Part shown: positions 31,498 to 42,600 of the stretch, one piece after another | How the letters are laid out: each line of letters begins with the position of its first letter | Numbering within the stretch: the stretch's first letter is position 1 | DNA from: Thereva unica | Taxonomy: Eukaryota > Arthropoda > Insecta > Diptera > Therevidae | Direction: 5' to 3' | NCBI GenBank assembly: GCA_949987705.1 | Contig: OX465286.1 | Coordinates: 21,837,676 to 21,901,675 of the forward strand | Length of the DNA: 64,000 bases | The notes under the pieces: model-generated | What the model was told of the DNA's origin: nothing | What the model saw: only the letters and a program-made list of their open reading frames with translations | Databases searched by the model: none | Program-made: the position numbers and the translations under genes

Positions 31498-32667
31498 ATG
31501 AGAGGTAAATCAAATAAAAGTTTTGACGCCAACCGACTAATCAACATACCAGGAGAACAAAGTGAAGAAGGAATGGCAAACCAACAAGAACTAGCAATAT
31601 TAATGCAGTCACTTCAGCAACAACAACATGAGATTGCCCAGCTACGTGAACAGATGAACCAAAATGTAGCCCAGGCAAATCCCAACGTATTCCAGTTAGG
31701 CCCAGATCAAATCCTCACCCACTTTCGTCATCTTAAACCCTTCAATGGTAAAGACGACTTCACGTTAATGGAATTCATCAAATCTGTCGACGACGCTGCG
31801 GAATTGTGCAACAACAGACAACTAAGAGATTATGCCCTTCGAACTGTACTAAATACCAAAATCCAGGGAGAAGCCAAAAGATGTATACAAAGACTTGGAG
31901 ACCAACCATCGTGGGAATCAGCTAAAGCGGAACTAAAACTACATTTTCGACCCCGCAAAGATTATGCAGAAGTAATCAACGAATGTCGAAACATTAGGGT
32001 AAGGAATTTAAGGGAATTATTTGATAAGGTAAGATGTGCTAATTACCAATTAAATGAACTGTACAATTTTGAAGAAGATGGCCAAAAACCAATAAATTAC
32101 ACACCTGAAATGAACGATAAATATCTTGTGGGTATTGTAATGGAAAAGATTGATAATTTAGTTCGCGGTAATATTAATAAAAATAATTCGTTAGTAGAAA
32201 TGTATAATCGGTTTTCTGAATTGAAATTGCTAGACGACGAACGTGCAATCAATATCGCTCATAGAAAGCCCAGAATTGTCGAAAAAAGTAATTACAAAGA
32301 ATCTAATCGGTATGATAGTGGACAAAATAATAGACCTAATTATAATTTTGACAGGCAATTTAATACTATTCATAAGGTTACTGCTGGTAGAAATTTAAAC
32401 CCTAGCAATAAAAATAATTTCAGTAGCAATAATCGCGAAAGAAACACTTATAATTATAATTTCCAAAAATCTAGGGAAAACAATACTAATTCTGGTACAC
32501 ACCGTTTCCAAAACAATAATAATTCGCAAACTCGATACAATTATAATAAAAATCCTAATTTTATAACTAATAGTAACCATAATAATAATGGTGAACCCAT
32601 GGAAGTAGAAAACATTCAGGAAGCTGAAAATTTTTGGATAGAGCCTCAAAGTCGAAACTACCCTTAA
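31498..32667 (+). CDS. gag: Element A gag, 389 aa
   Basis: Structural protein of the element's particle. A Gln-rich N-terminus (LMQSLQQQQHEIAQLREQ, about residues 32-50, probably coiled coil) precedes a capsid-like domain (HLKPFNGKDDFTLMEFIKSV at about 77-96 and ELKLHFRPRKDY). The C-terminal third is very rich in Asn, Arg and Tyr, likely for RNA binding. No CCHC knuckle is present, as in many errantivirus Gag proteins. The stop at 32,665-32,667 lies 34 bases beyond the start of the open pol frame, and a slippery site (32,628-32,634) joins the two in -1 register. Confidence 0.92.
   Translation: MRGKSNKSFDANRLINIPGEQSEEGMANQQELAILMQSLQQQQHEIAQLREQMNQNVAQANPNVFQLGPDQILTHFRHLKPFNGKDDFTLMEFIKSVDDAAELCNNRQLRDYALRTVLNTKIQGEAKRCIQRLGDQPSWESAKAELKLHFRPRKDYAEVINECRNIRVRNLRELFDKVRCANYQLNELYNFEEDGQKPINYTPEMNDKYLVGIVMEKIDNLVRGNINKNNSLVEMYNRFSELKLLDDERAINIAHRKPRIVEKSNYKESNRYDSGQNNRPNYNFDRQFNTIHKVTAGRNLNPSNKNNFSSNNRERNTYNYNFQKSRENNTNSGTHRFQNNNNSQTRYNYNKNPNFITNSNHNNNGEPMEVENIQEAENFWIEPQSRNYP
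32628..32634 (+). promoter_or_regulatory. -1 ribosomal frameshift heptamer of element A
   Basis: A AAT TTT, read in the gag frame as GAA AAT TTT. It fits the X XXY YYZ rule and begins directly after the last stop of the pol frame (TGA, 32,625-32,627), so this is the first place where a -1 slip gives pol. No ATG opens the pol frame here, which supports frameshifting. Confidence 0.8.
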
Positions 32668-35600
32668 TTGACCTCAACATAGGCCAACAAAAGCTTAAAT
32701 GTCTCTTAGACTCTGGCTCAGAAACAAGCATGATCAAGCCACTAATTTTCGAAAACTTTCCCGAAATAGAACTGTTAAATCCAATATTTTACTCAACAAT
32801 TAATGGAATCGACGTAATAGATCGCAAAATAGTCACTCCTTTTCCAAAGGAATTTAAAGTTAAAGGAACCATTTCTTGGAAGGTTCATGAACTAAAAAAT
32901 CGAAAGTATGATGCAATCATCGGTGAAAACTTATTAGCTGCAATAGGAGGAAAAATTGATTTAGGTAATAGGTTGTTAGAAATAGGCAATAACAAAATTT
33001 TCTTTGAAGAAAATTACCCGTATTCAGTAAACGAGATCGTAGCTTTAGAAATTAATGTAGGTAAAGCAACTGATAGTTTAAATTTAGCTCATTTAAATAA
33101 TGAGGAAAGAAAAGCGATAACAAACCTGTTAAAACAGTATCAAGAATTATTCTTTCAAGAAGGCGATAAATTAACAGTTTCTCATGAAATCCAGCACGAA
33201 ATCGTAACGACTACCAACAATCCCATTTTTTCAAAAATTTATCGGTATCCTCAGTGTCATGAAGAAGAAATAGAAACACAAATAAGGGATATGCTCCATC
33301 AGGGGATAATCAAGGAAAGTAATTCTCCATATAATTCACCCCTCTGGATCGTCCCTAAGAAAATGGATAACTCAGGGCAGAAAAAATGGCGTATAGTGGT
33401 AGACTACCGAAAATTAAATGAAGTCACTGTCGGCGATAAGTATCCAATACCCAATATAGATAGTATATTGGATAAATTGGGGAAAGCTCAGTACTTCTCA
33501 ACCCTAGACCTTGCAAAAGGATTTCATCAGATTCTTGTAAAGCCTGAAGATCAAAGAAAGACTGCCTTCTCTACACCAAATGGGCACTATGAATTTGTCA
33601 GGATGCCGTTCGGATTAAAGAACGCCCCGGCAACCTTTCAAAGGCTCATAAACTCCGTCCTTAGAGAATTCATAAATAAAATTTGCGTGGTATATCTGGA
33701 CGATATACTGATCTTTAGTACGTCATTAGAAGAACATATATCCAATCTCAGCAAGATACTCGAAAAATTGAGAAATGCTAAACTAAAAATACAAGTGGAT
33801 AAATGTACCTTCCTCCTGAAGGAAACCGAGTACTTAGGTCATATCCTCACGCCAGAAGGTGTGAGGCCAAATCCAAGAAAAATTGAAGTAATTCAGAACT
33901 TAAAGTTACCAAGCACTCAAAGACAAATAAAGGCATTTTTAGGTGTGACCGGCTATTATCGAAAATTCATAAAAAATTATGCGAAAATAGCCCAGCCACT
34001 AACAAAGTACCTTAAGAAAAGTGCGAAAATAAATACGAATGACCCTAGCTACATAGCGGCGTTCGACAAATTGAAGGAATTAATAACCAATCATCCCATA
34101 TTGAGGTATCCCAATTTTAGCAAAACGTTCAAACTCATAACCGATGCCAGCAATTTCGCCATAGGAGCGGTGTTAACCCAAGATGGCCACCCCATCTCTT
34201 ATGCGTCTAGAACATTAAATAGCCATGAAGAAAATTACCCTACGGTTGAAAAGGAACTTCTGGCAATAGTTTGGGGAGTTAAATACTTCCGACCATACCT
34301 TTTTGGAAAACAGTTTGAACTGCAAACGGACCATCAACCACTTAAGTGGCTCCACACTAAGTATACCGGCAAAGATATAAATCCCCGGCTTCAACGATGG
34401 CTTCTACAATTAGGCGAGTATAATTTGAAGATTGATTACATAAAAGGCAAGGACAACAAAATTGCCGATTTTTTAAGTCGCATCAATACGGAAACAAATG
34501 AAATTAACACTATAGAAAAAATAATTGAGACTCAAACCGAAGCCTCAACAAGCGTCGAAAATTTGGACACCAACAATCAAATCCTTAAGGATGTACTGAA
34601 CGACAAACTTGAAAATGCTAATAATATAGAAGATGGTAACGAAATTGATGAATCTATGGATTTACAAACCATTCACTCCCAAGAACAAAACTTAGAGGAT
34701 CACATTCCAATCTTAGACACGATAGTAAATAGGTTCAAAACGCAAATTATCCTCGTTGAATCAAAAGAACGCGAATTCGATTACTCCTTCAAAAACCGAA
34801 GAATTTTTATCGATAAAGTTGATCTAGTAAACGACCATATCAGTGACATTTTAAGAAGATATTTAGAAAAGGGGAAAGCTGCGATATATTCTAATTTAAA
34901 TGATAAGGAATATAATCAATTCCAACAAAAAATAATAGAAATATTTCCTAACCGAAAACTCTTTAAATTTGTCAAGTGTAGCCATTTTGCCACTGACATA
35001 CCAGACGAAGACAAACTGAAAAAACAAGTTGCACTATTTCATAAAAATGAAATAGGTCATTCCGGAATAACTCCTACTTACGAGGGCTTAAAGTCCAAAA
35101 TTTACCATCCCAAACTCAAACTCATAATATATGAATTGATAAATAATTGCGAGATCTGTTCTGCCGGAAAATACGACCGACACCCAATAAAAAAGAAATT
35201 TAATATCACTGAAACTCCGACAACAACAAATGAAATTGTTCATGTCGACATCTATGTTAACAGTAAGCATTCATTTATGATATTTTTAGATAAGTTTTCG
35301 AAATTTGCTACGTGCATTTTCCAACAGGACAGAAATAGTCTAACTTTGGTAGAAAACTTGAAACAATTTTTAACAATTCGCGGGAAAACAAAGAAATTCA
35401 TCTTTGATAACGAATTCAGGTCCAGGAACGTCGAGGAGTTCTGCAACAAGGAAGGTATTCAGTTTCATATAACTAAACCTAACAACCATACAGGTAACTC
35501 CGATGTCGAGCGATTAAATAGCACAATTACGGAAAAACTTAGACTTTTAAACTTAGAAGATAAGCAACCAATAAATTTACAAATCCTTAACGCAATTAAT

Positions 35601-35957
35601 ATATATAACAACTCATATCATTCCACAATAAAATGTACCCCCTATGAAGTGCAAGAAAAGAAAATTAATCATGAAATAATTAAAGAAAGAATCCACAAAA
35701 GGAAAATCGACATAATCAAAAAAAGGAACAAAAAACGCGAAGACTATTTAGAGACCAGAACGACGGGATTTATTAAAAACTATAAATGCCTCCGTCATAA
35801 AGAGGAACCGAAATATCGAAAATTCAAATTAAAGCAAATTCATGAAAACAATATAAAGAGACCCTTTAAATTTTCAGGCAAAGACGCTGATAATTTGGAT
35901 ACTGATGTTAACAATCATCCCTGTGGCTCAAACAGTCCTGGTGATAGAGAAAATTAA
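32634..35957 (+). CDS. pol: Element A pol: protease, reverse transcriptase, RNase H, integrase
   Basis: The polyprotein is read from gag by a -1 slip; position 32,634 is a TTG and not a true start. Domains in order: aspartic protease with DSGSE near residue 26; reverse transcriptase with VVDYRKLNEVTVGDKYPIP and catalytic YLDD (Y at codon 354, 33,693-33,704); RNase H with LITDASNFAIGAVL, ELLAIVWGVKYFR and TDHQPLKWL; integrase with an HHCC zinc finger (FHKNEIGHSG and CEICSAG) and a D, D, E core (VHVDIYVN, FIFDNEF, GNSDVERLNS). The C-terminus is basic. All catalytic residues I can check are in place and the frame is open for 1,107 codons. It overlaps env by 53 bases. Confidence 0.95.
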   Translation: MDRASKSKLPLIDLNIGQQKLKCLLDSGSETSMIKPLIFENFPEIELLNPIFYSTINGIDVIDRKIVTPFPKEFKVKGTISWKVHELKNRKYDAIIGENLLAAIGGKIDLGNRLLEIGNNKIFFEENYPYSVNEIVALEINVGKATDSLNLAHLNNEERKAITNLLKQYQELFFQEGDKLTVSHEIQHEIVTTTNNPIFSKIYRYPQCHEEEIETQIRDMLHQGIIKESNSPYNSPLWIVPKKMDNSGQKKWRIVVDYRKLNEVTVGDKYPIPNIDSILDKLGKAQYFSTLDLAKGFHQILVKPEDQRKTAFSTPNGHYEFVRMPFGLKNAPATFQRLINSVLREFINKICVVYLDDILIFSTSLEEHISNLSKILEKLRNAKLKIQVDKCTFLLKETEYLGHILTPEGVRPNPRKIEVIQNLKLPSTQRQIKAFLGVTGYYRKFIKNYAKIAQPLTKYLKKSAKINTNDPSYIAAFDKLKELITNHPILRYPNFSKTFKLITDASNFAIGAVLTQDGHPISYASRTLNSHEENYPTVEKELLAIVWGVKYFRPYLFGKQFELQTDHQPLKWLHTKYTGKDINPRLQRWLLQLGEYNLKIDYIKGKDNKIADFLSRINTETNEINTIEKIIETQTEASTSVENLDTNNQILKDVLNDKLENANNIEDGNEIDESMDLQTIHSQEQNLEDHIPILDTIVNRFKTQIILVESKEREFDYSFKNRRIFIDKVDLVNDHISDILRRYLEKGKAAIYSNLNDKEYNQFQQKIIEIFPNRKLFKFVKCSHFATDIPDEDKLKKQVALFHKNEIGHSGITPTYEGLKSKIYHPKLKLIIYELINNCEICSAGKYDRHPIKKKFNITETPTTTNEIVHVDIYVNSKHSFMIFLDKFSKFATCIFQQDRNSLTLVENLKQFLTIRGKTKKFIFDNEFRSRNVEEFCNKEGIQFHITKPNNHTGNSDVERLNSTITEKLRLLNLEDKQPINLQILNAINIYNNSYHSTIKCTPYEVQEKKINHEIIKERIHKRKIDIIKKRNKKREDYLETRTTGFIKNYKCLRHKEEPKYRKFKLKQIHENNIKRPFKFSGKDADNLDTDVNNHPCGSNSPGDREN

Positions 35958-37455
35958 CCCAGAAAACGGATACGCCGAAATAAAAGTTGACGAAGTAGAG
36001 ATAATAGACAAATACGATATAATACTTCATATAATCCATCCCAAAGAGATAATAAATCTAACAAACAACCTGGAACTCTCAATAGACATCTCAGGTGCAT
36101 CGAACAAGGACACATTGATGAATAACATTAAGTCAGTTAAAAACATAATGATGACCTTATTACCTAGCTCTATTAGAAACAAAAGAGGCCTAATCAATGC
36201 AGTAGGTAAGGGATTGAAATGGCTCTTTGGAACTCTGGACGAGGACGACAAAGTTGACATCGAAAATCAATTAGAAACATATTATAAAAATGAGGAAACA
36301 ATTATAGAAAACTCGAATCAACAGGTAAAAATTAATGATAACTTTAATAAGTCATTTACACTGCTAAAGAATATTTTAGAATCAGATAGAAATAAGGTCT
36401 TTGAAGTAGTTAAGGGACAAAAAGCTTTTGAAAATAGGTTATTAGCCAGGGAAATATTCCTAGAGTATCAAATAAAAATTAATATGTTAAGAGAAAAGGT
36501 CGAAAATATTCAGGATAATATCATCTCCTCTAGATTAGGTATAATACACCCTAGCATACTAACTGATAGTGAAATCAAAAATTACAATGTCGATATCAGA
36601 AAACTAAGTAATATTCGAGTAGGAACTGCAAAATTCGAAGATGATAAGATAATTTTTGCCATTAAAATACCCACATCCACAATTAAAGTAGACAAAAGAT
36701 TATTAATCCCTATTTCTAATTCGAATAACAGACAAATCAATGAAGAACCAGAATATATAGTGAGAATTAAGAATAAAACTTATACATTTGAAGAGAACTC
36801 TAGCTTACAAGAGCTAAAAGTAAGTAAGAATTGTATATTTAAAAGAAATTGCAGATTGGTAGGTGTAATAGAAGAAGAAATAACAGAATTAAGAAATGGT
36901 TTTGTAATTTTAAATAATATAAATAATAAGACATTAAGAAGTAATTGTGACGAAAGGCAATTGTTATTAAAAGGAAACTATTTTTTAAATTTCTTTAATT
37001 GCTCAATCGAAATTGACAATAGAATATATAGAAATAGAATATTTGAATTCATAGAAAGATTTTTTATCCCAAATAACGAAAAAATTGAAGGAAATATTGC
37101 ATTAACTTTCGAGGAAATTGTCCTCCATCAAGAAAATAATATAAAAGAAATTCACTATCTAAAAAGACATAAAATAATAAACTATAGCATAGGAACTGTA
37201 ACAATTTTATTAATCATTTTTATAAGCTTAATAATTTTCTATTCATTTTGTAAACAAAAAAATTCCAATTTACAAATATTCAATAAGATTCAGGAGAATC
37301 TCGAATTAAATGAGGGAGGAGTTACGTTCCCGTCGCATAACCCAAACAATATTGAAAATGACACCGAGTTGTCACATAACCGGATGGTCAGACCACAAAT
37401 ATTAAAATTCGTGGAAAGATTAAATGCATCTAAAATTAATCTGAATGAAATATGA
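35905..37455 (+). CDS. env: Element A env-like glycoprotein, 516 aa
   Basis: A membrane fusion-type protein of the errantivirus kind, related to baculovirus F proteins. It shows a short N-terminal part, a furin-like site RNKR at residues 91-94 followed by a glycine-rich fusion-peptide-like segment, LFGTLDEDD further on, a long helical region, and a membrane anchor (ILLIIFISLIIFYSF, about residues 430-447) before a cytoplasmic tail. The reading frame runs past the 3' LTR boundary, so about the last 45 residues are encoded by the LTR. It probably needs a spliced mRNA, since it overlaps the end of pol. No obvious signal peptide is seen at this start; a 5' exon could supply it. The frame is intact. 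Confidence 0.88.
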   Translation: MLTIIPVAQTVLVIEKINPENGYAEIKVDEVEIIDKYDIILHIIHPKEIINLTNNLELSIDISGASNKDTLMNNIKSVKNIMMTLLPSSIRNKRGLINAVGKGLKWLFGTLDEDDKVDIENQLETYYKNEETIIENSNQQVKINDNFNKSFTLLKNILESDRNKVFEVVKGQKAFENRLLAREIFLEYQIKINMLREKVENIQDNIISSRLGIIHPSILTDSEIKNYNVDIRKLSNIRVGTAKFEDDKIIFAIKIPTSTIKVDKRLLIPISNSNNRQINEEPEYIVRIKNKTYTFEENSSLQELKVSKNCIFKRNCRLVGVIEEEITELRNGFVILNNINNKTLRSNCDERQLLLKGNYFLNFFNCSIEIDNRIYRNRIFEFIERFFIPNNEKIEGNIALTFEEIVLHQENNIKEIHYLKRHKIINYSIGTVTILLIIFISLIIFYSFCKQKNSNLQIFNKIQENLELNEGGVTFPSHNPNNIENDTELSHNRMVRPQILKFVERLNASKINLNEI

Positions 37456-37737
37456 AACGCGATTTCATACTTCATCCAGAAAATGCAACACAAACAATTT
37501 TGTGTGAGATAATAATGCGATGAAGCCTTTCCATCGCAATCAAAATAGTCAGTCTTATTACCGACCGGGACGTAACGACTCCTCTCAAGAGAAGTCTTCT
37601 TAAGAAGTAACATTATCGATACGTTTTATAATTTCATTCATTTCAATTTCATTTAAATCAATAAAGTTAGTGTGTTTTCTGTATTCTTTATTCTTTTATT
37701 TGTTTTAAAGTGGAATTAATCGAAAACGTAAGTAACT
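37320..37737 (+). repeat. 3' LTR of element A
   Basis: Preceded directly by the purine tract GAGGGAGG (37,312-37,319), the primer for plus-strand synthesis. It contains the end of env and a poly-A signal AATAAA at 37,660-37,665. Confidence 0.95.
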
Positions 37738-38374
37738 CACGCGAATATAAATGTATACGTACTTTCTTATCACTTTGTTTATGTTTTATTACGGTGCTTG
37801 ACGCAAATTTATTTTCATAATCATTTTTGATAGTGATTATACTTATTTCCTTTACCACTTTTTTAATTTAACTTCTATTGCGCTACTAGATGCAATCTTA
37901 TATTCTTTACACAATTTTTTTTTGCGAAAAAATAGTGAAAAATTTACTTTGTTTGAATGAATCAATCGTAGAAACGTGTGGCAATTAATTAGTTGTGACT
38001 TTCATTATCTTTTAATTTCGCGGCTCGCTTTAGTCGAAATAATTGATGTTATTAAGGGGTGTTAATTGGAAATTTTTCTTGGTACACATATAATCTACGA
38101 TCGATAAACGTTCACTTTAAACTTTTTTCTGTGCGGTCCAAGGTAAATTATCTACCTTTGAAAATTACACCATAAAAGAAGGAATTCTAGTGTTCATTAA
38201 TAAGAAGGCAAGCTCATCTAGTGCTCTTAATGTTTCCGCTTAAAAGCGAGCTTCATTTTTCTTACTAATTAGTATAAACATTATTATCCTAACACTCTCT
38301 GTTATTTTTTTTTGGGGATTTACCCACATCCTCTTACTTTGCATCTGTTAGGCTACCCTAAAATGGAGTAGCTG
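37738..38374 (+). other. Leader of element B, downstream part
   Basis: AT-rich, non-coding, between the insertion point of element A and gag of B. With 30,392-30,743 it makes a leader of about 985 bases. A leader of this length could hold a splice donor for env and packaging signals, but I cannot point to them. Confidence 0.7.
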
Positions 38375-39625
38375 ATGTCCTTAAAACTAAAAAAGGAATA
38401 CAGTGGAGAATCGAAGTTTACCTTAACTCATTTTAAAGGTCCGCTTCGAGAACCAAAAGTACTCACTAGAGCAAAAGCTCGAGCTATAGCAGAGATAGCA
38501 CGCCTTTTTTCCGAATTACCATTTCACGATTTACCAATGGAAATTCAGGTACAATTATCGGATGTACATAGCCTTGTACCCACTTTTAACGGCAATCCAG
38601 CCGAAGTCTCAAAGATTCTGACATGTTGCAATCTGATATTTGCTACGGCTAAATCAGAGGAAGACAAAAGTCTGTTTTTAAGCGTAGTAAAAACGCGTCT
38701 GGAAGGACCAGCTTTTGAATTGATAGAATACAAAACTTATAATTCGTGGAATGAGTTATCGAACGACCTAAAATCCAACTTTAAGGAGGAAAGGTCGCGT
38801 TCTCTGATTCAGAACGAACTGCGAAATACAGTGCAGGGACAAAAAGAATCTGTCAAAGAGTATGGACAACGTGTTACTCAACTTCTTGCTTCTTTAAATT
38901 CTGCTACGTATTCTAGCGTTACCGATGGGGGAGCGCGTGATTTTTTAATAAAGGAAAATAACAGCATGGCTGTTACCACTTTTGAAGATGGATTGTTAAG
39001 CAATGAACTTAAGATACTTGTCAAGGCAAAAGGTGAGACTACTCTTCGAGATGCTATCACTTACGCGGTTGATCAGAGCCTCCGCATGCCTGCCTACACT
39101 CCTAAAAACAATATCCAGAATACACGACCCATCCCTACCTGTGTAATCTGCAAGAAAAAAGGACACTCTCACGAAACCTGTTACTCACTTAATAGAGCAG
39201 CTCAATTTGCATCTCGTTCGCAGAGAAACGAACAAAACCCTGTAATATGCTCATTTTGTCAAAAACCGAATCAGACATACGCGAATTGTCGTGCTAGACT
39301 CGCAAGAAACAGTCAACCAAGGTATAGCACTAATGATAATAACAGACAGACTTTTAACGGTCAAAATTATCTTGTTACTCAAAACCGAAATAACCAACCA
39401 AGAAATCATTGGTCAAGAAACCCGACTTCTAATAATCGAAGAGTTGGATTTCGTGAAGAAAGAGGCTCACGCGTAGTTGACGAGCATACCACGCAAGAAC
39501 TGCCCAACCCCAAGAGGGAAAGAGCAGTAAGGATCATTGAGGAATCGGGAAACGAAGAGGAACGGGAGGACTTAGTCGGTCATCCTTCCCGGGTCCAAGT
39601 AGTAGCCGACATCCACCGAAATTAG
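38375..39625 (+). CDS. gag: Element B gag, 416 aa
   Basis: Capsid precursor. The middle region (LVPTFNGNPAEVSKILTCC, about residues 68-86, and YNSWNELSNDLKSNF) matches the gypsy capsid fold. Near the C-terminus are two zinc-knuckle candidates: CVICKKKGHSHETC (256-269, canonical CCHC) and CSFCQKPNQTYANC (292-305), where the usual His is Gln. The tail is Arg/Asn-rich. Unlike gag of element A, it keeps a knuckle. Pol follows in -1 register and the overlap runs from 39,541 to 39,625. Confidence 0.92.
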   Translation: MSLKLKKEYSGESKFTLTHFKGPLREPKVLTRAKARAIAEIARLFSELPFHDLPMEIQVQLSDVHSLVPTFNGNPAEVSKILTCCNLIFATAKSEEDKSLFLSVVKTRLEGPAFELIEYKTYNSWNELSNDLKSNFKEERSRSLIQNELRNTVQGQKESVKEYGQRVTQLLASLNSATYSSVTDGGARDFLIKENNSMAVTTFEDGLLSNELKILVKAKGETTLRDAITYAVDQSLRMPAYTPKNNIQNTRPIPTCVICKKKGHSHETCYSLNRAAQFASRSQRNEQNPVICSFCQKPNQTYANCRARLARNSQPRYSTNDNNRQTFNGQNYLVTQNRNNQPRNHWSRNPTSNNRRVGFREERGSRVVDEHTTQELPNPKRERAVRIIEESGNEEEREDLVGHPSRVQVVADIHRN

Positions 39626-42600
39626 ATTTTCCAAAATATAATAATATCTCTCCTTACACTTCTGTTAAAATTTCCGCATGCATTAATAAGCGTGGGCCTA
39701 CCATCTGTGTTCCTTTCTCGCCGTCATTAAAAGAATATTCAGTATTTCTAATTGATTCAGGATCAGAAATCAGCCTATATAAAGAAAGCAACCTTGCAGT
39801 AACGCCTAATAGCCCACTCAATACGCACTCTAATTGTACCATAACCACCCTGTTTTGGGAATCGGAACCCACTCTTGGTGTCGTAAACGGCACATTCTTA
39901 TTTGAAGGAGAAGATAAAAATATTGAATTAACTCATCCTTTTCAATTAATAAAGGAGGATTCAAATTTAAATTACGATGGCCTCATTGGTCACGACTTTT
40001 TACTACGATACGGAGGTAAATTTGATTATGTGGATAAGTTATTAGAGTTAAGAATTACCGAAGAAAACTTCGAAGTTGAGAAAATATCCAGTAGTTTGGG
40101 GAGCAGGGAGAATGTTGTTTCTTTCTCAGAGCCTGTAACTTCCAAAGAAGCGATACGCAATAGAACTGGAAACACTGTTTTGGTATGCGACGGGATTCAT
40201 ACCGATAATGAAAATCACATGGACGATACCACAGTAAACTCATCACTCAAAGCAGAAGTCATTTTGCCTGCAAGAGCTGAGGCTGTAGTAAACGTCCCTA
40301 TTAAAGAGAATCAAGAGATAGTTCTGCGGAACAAGGAAATACTTCCGGGTATATTTGTTGGAAGCACAATTACTAAACCAGAAAATTTTATAGCCAAAGT
40401 GCTAATGGTCAACACAAATGATAAAGAGGCGAAAATCAGTTCAGACGAAATCAATTTAACATGGGATAGATTAGATACTTTTGATATAATAGAAAGAAAA
40501 GGAATGGATGTGATTAGAAATCGGTTAGCCAAATTAAATGAAATAATCAGACTAGAACACTGCAATTCAGAGGAGCGTTCCTCTATAATCAACCTATGTA
40601 GGGAATACAACGATCTTTTTCACTTAGAAGGTGATAAATTAACATATACAAACACTGCGACACACAAGATACAAACGGAACCTGGTAAGGGACCTATTTT
40701 CACGAAGCCCTATAGACTACCAGAAACTCAAAAACAGGAAATCCACAGACAAGTTGGTGAAATGTTGAAAGATGGCATCATTAAACACAGTTACAGTCCG
40801 TGGAACTCACCGCTTCTCTTAGTACCTAAAAAGGTAGATGAATCCGGTCAAAAACGATGGAGAGTAGTGGTGGACTTCCGCAAACTTAATGACGTGACTG
40901 TGGGTGATGCATATCCTCTACCCAACATAACCGACATCTTGGATCAGTTAGGCAGAGCAAAGTACTTTAGCACTCTCGACTTAGCTAGTGGTTTTCACCA
41001 GATACTAGTAGACGAGGGTGATAGGAAAAAAACAGCATTTAGTACTCCATATGGTCACTATGAATATAATAGAATGCCATTTGGACTACGAAACGCGCCT
41101 GCAACGTTCCAGCGATTGACAAATAACGTACTTATGGGATTACAGGGAATTCACTGCTTTGTGTACGTCGATGATATTGTTGTATACGGTTATGACTTGC
41201 ACGATCATAACCAAAAACTTATTAAGGTATTCGAAAGATTGAGAGAACATAATCTTAAACTCCAACCAGAAAAGTGCCACTTTATAAAGAGAGAACTCTC
41301 GTATCTAGGACACACTATTTCTGAAAATGGCCTAATGCCCGATCCGTCTAAAATAGCAGCCGTTAAAACTTATCCCATACCAAAAAAGGAGCGAGACGTA
41401 AAGACATTTCTAGGGTTCGTCGGCTATTACCGACGTTTCATCCCTAATTTCTCCAAAATTGCCAAGCCCCTTACCAACCTTCTGAAAAAGGACGTAACCT
41501 TTACTTGGGACGCACTATGCGACGAAGCCTTCGTAATATTAAAACAGAAACTTGTTGAAAAACCAATCTTGGCTTATCCAGACTTCACTAAGCCGTTCTT
41601 AGTAACGACAGACGCTAGCGACGTAGCACTTGGTGCCGTGCTATCGCAGGGAGAGATTGGCAGCGATAGACCGATCTGCTACGCTAGTCGCACTTTGAAT
41701 AAAGCCGAAACTAAATATTCTACCACGGAAAAAGAGTTGCTCGCCATTATATACGCAGTAAAACAGTTTCGCCCATATATTTATGGACTTAAATTCATAA
41801 TTATCACCGATCATCGCCCATTGCAGTGGCTCATGAACTTAAAAGAACCCTCATCTAGGCTGATGAGATGGAAGATACTTTTAGAGGAGTACAATTACAC
41901 TATTAAATACAAACCAGGGAAGATGAACGCGAATGCGGACGCGCTCAGTAGGATACAAAGGGACAATGCAGAACAAACCGAACAGATTACAGGGAATATA
42001 CGAATTCTGACCCGTAGCAAGACCAAAAAAATTGAGAACAAAATTGCACAATCTCACGGAACGCCGGAGGAAACCAATACCAACGGTGACCAACACAAAA
42101 ACGACGAAATATACAAATGCATTGAGGTGACCGAATCATTGTGTGATACAAAAAATGTTAAATTCAAAATTTTTGTACTACCTTTAGCAAAAAATCATGA
42201 AGAATCCCAACTATCCGAGCTTCTGGGTAACTCCGACCCCTTTCCCATAGGTAAAGTCTACGAAATCCAACTTAAAGAACATACTTACCTCGTATTAAAA
42301 ACATTTTTACCAGTACGGATCGAAAAGGATCGCCACGGATTAAAATTATCTTTAACGGAATTGTTATCGTGTGTGCAGCGGCATCAATTACCTAGTATAC
42401 ATGTCTCAATTCCCAACATGGGACTAGCAACGACTAGAGAACTCAAAACTTGCATGGCCAAAGTTTTCCATTCTTACAATATCCAAATATATGTACACCA
42501 GGATAAAAGGAGACAACTTACGGACTCTGATGAAATAGGTGTCATACTAAAAGAATATCATGACGGAAAATTCGGAGGACACCAAGGAATATCTAGGACT

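Larger units (their letters stand above)
30744..37737 (+). mobile_element. Errantivirus-like Ty3/gypsy element A (6,994 bp), complete, nested in B
   Basis: The LTRs are 418 bp each (30,744-31,161 and 37,320-37,737), begin AGTTAC and end GTAACT, and I see no difference between them. A 4-bp duplication CACG flanks the element (30,740-30,743 and 37,738-37,741). It has gag, pol in -1 register and env, with no stop or shift in any of them. The duplication fits the YRYR pattern favoured by insect errantiviruses. All visible signs point to a very recent insertion that may still be able to move. Confidence 0.95.

Noticed and set aside
40030..40032. ATG at 40,030 as start of element B pol
   Set aside because: The protease (DSG at 39,754) lies upstream in the same open frame, which joins gag by a -1 shift at 39,547.
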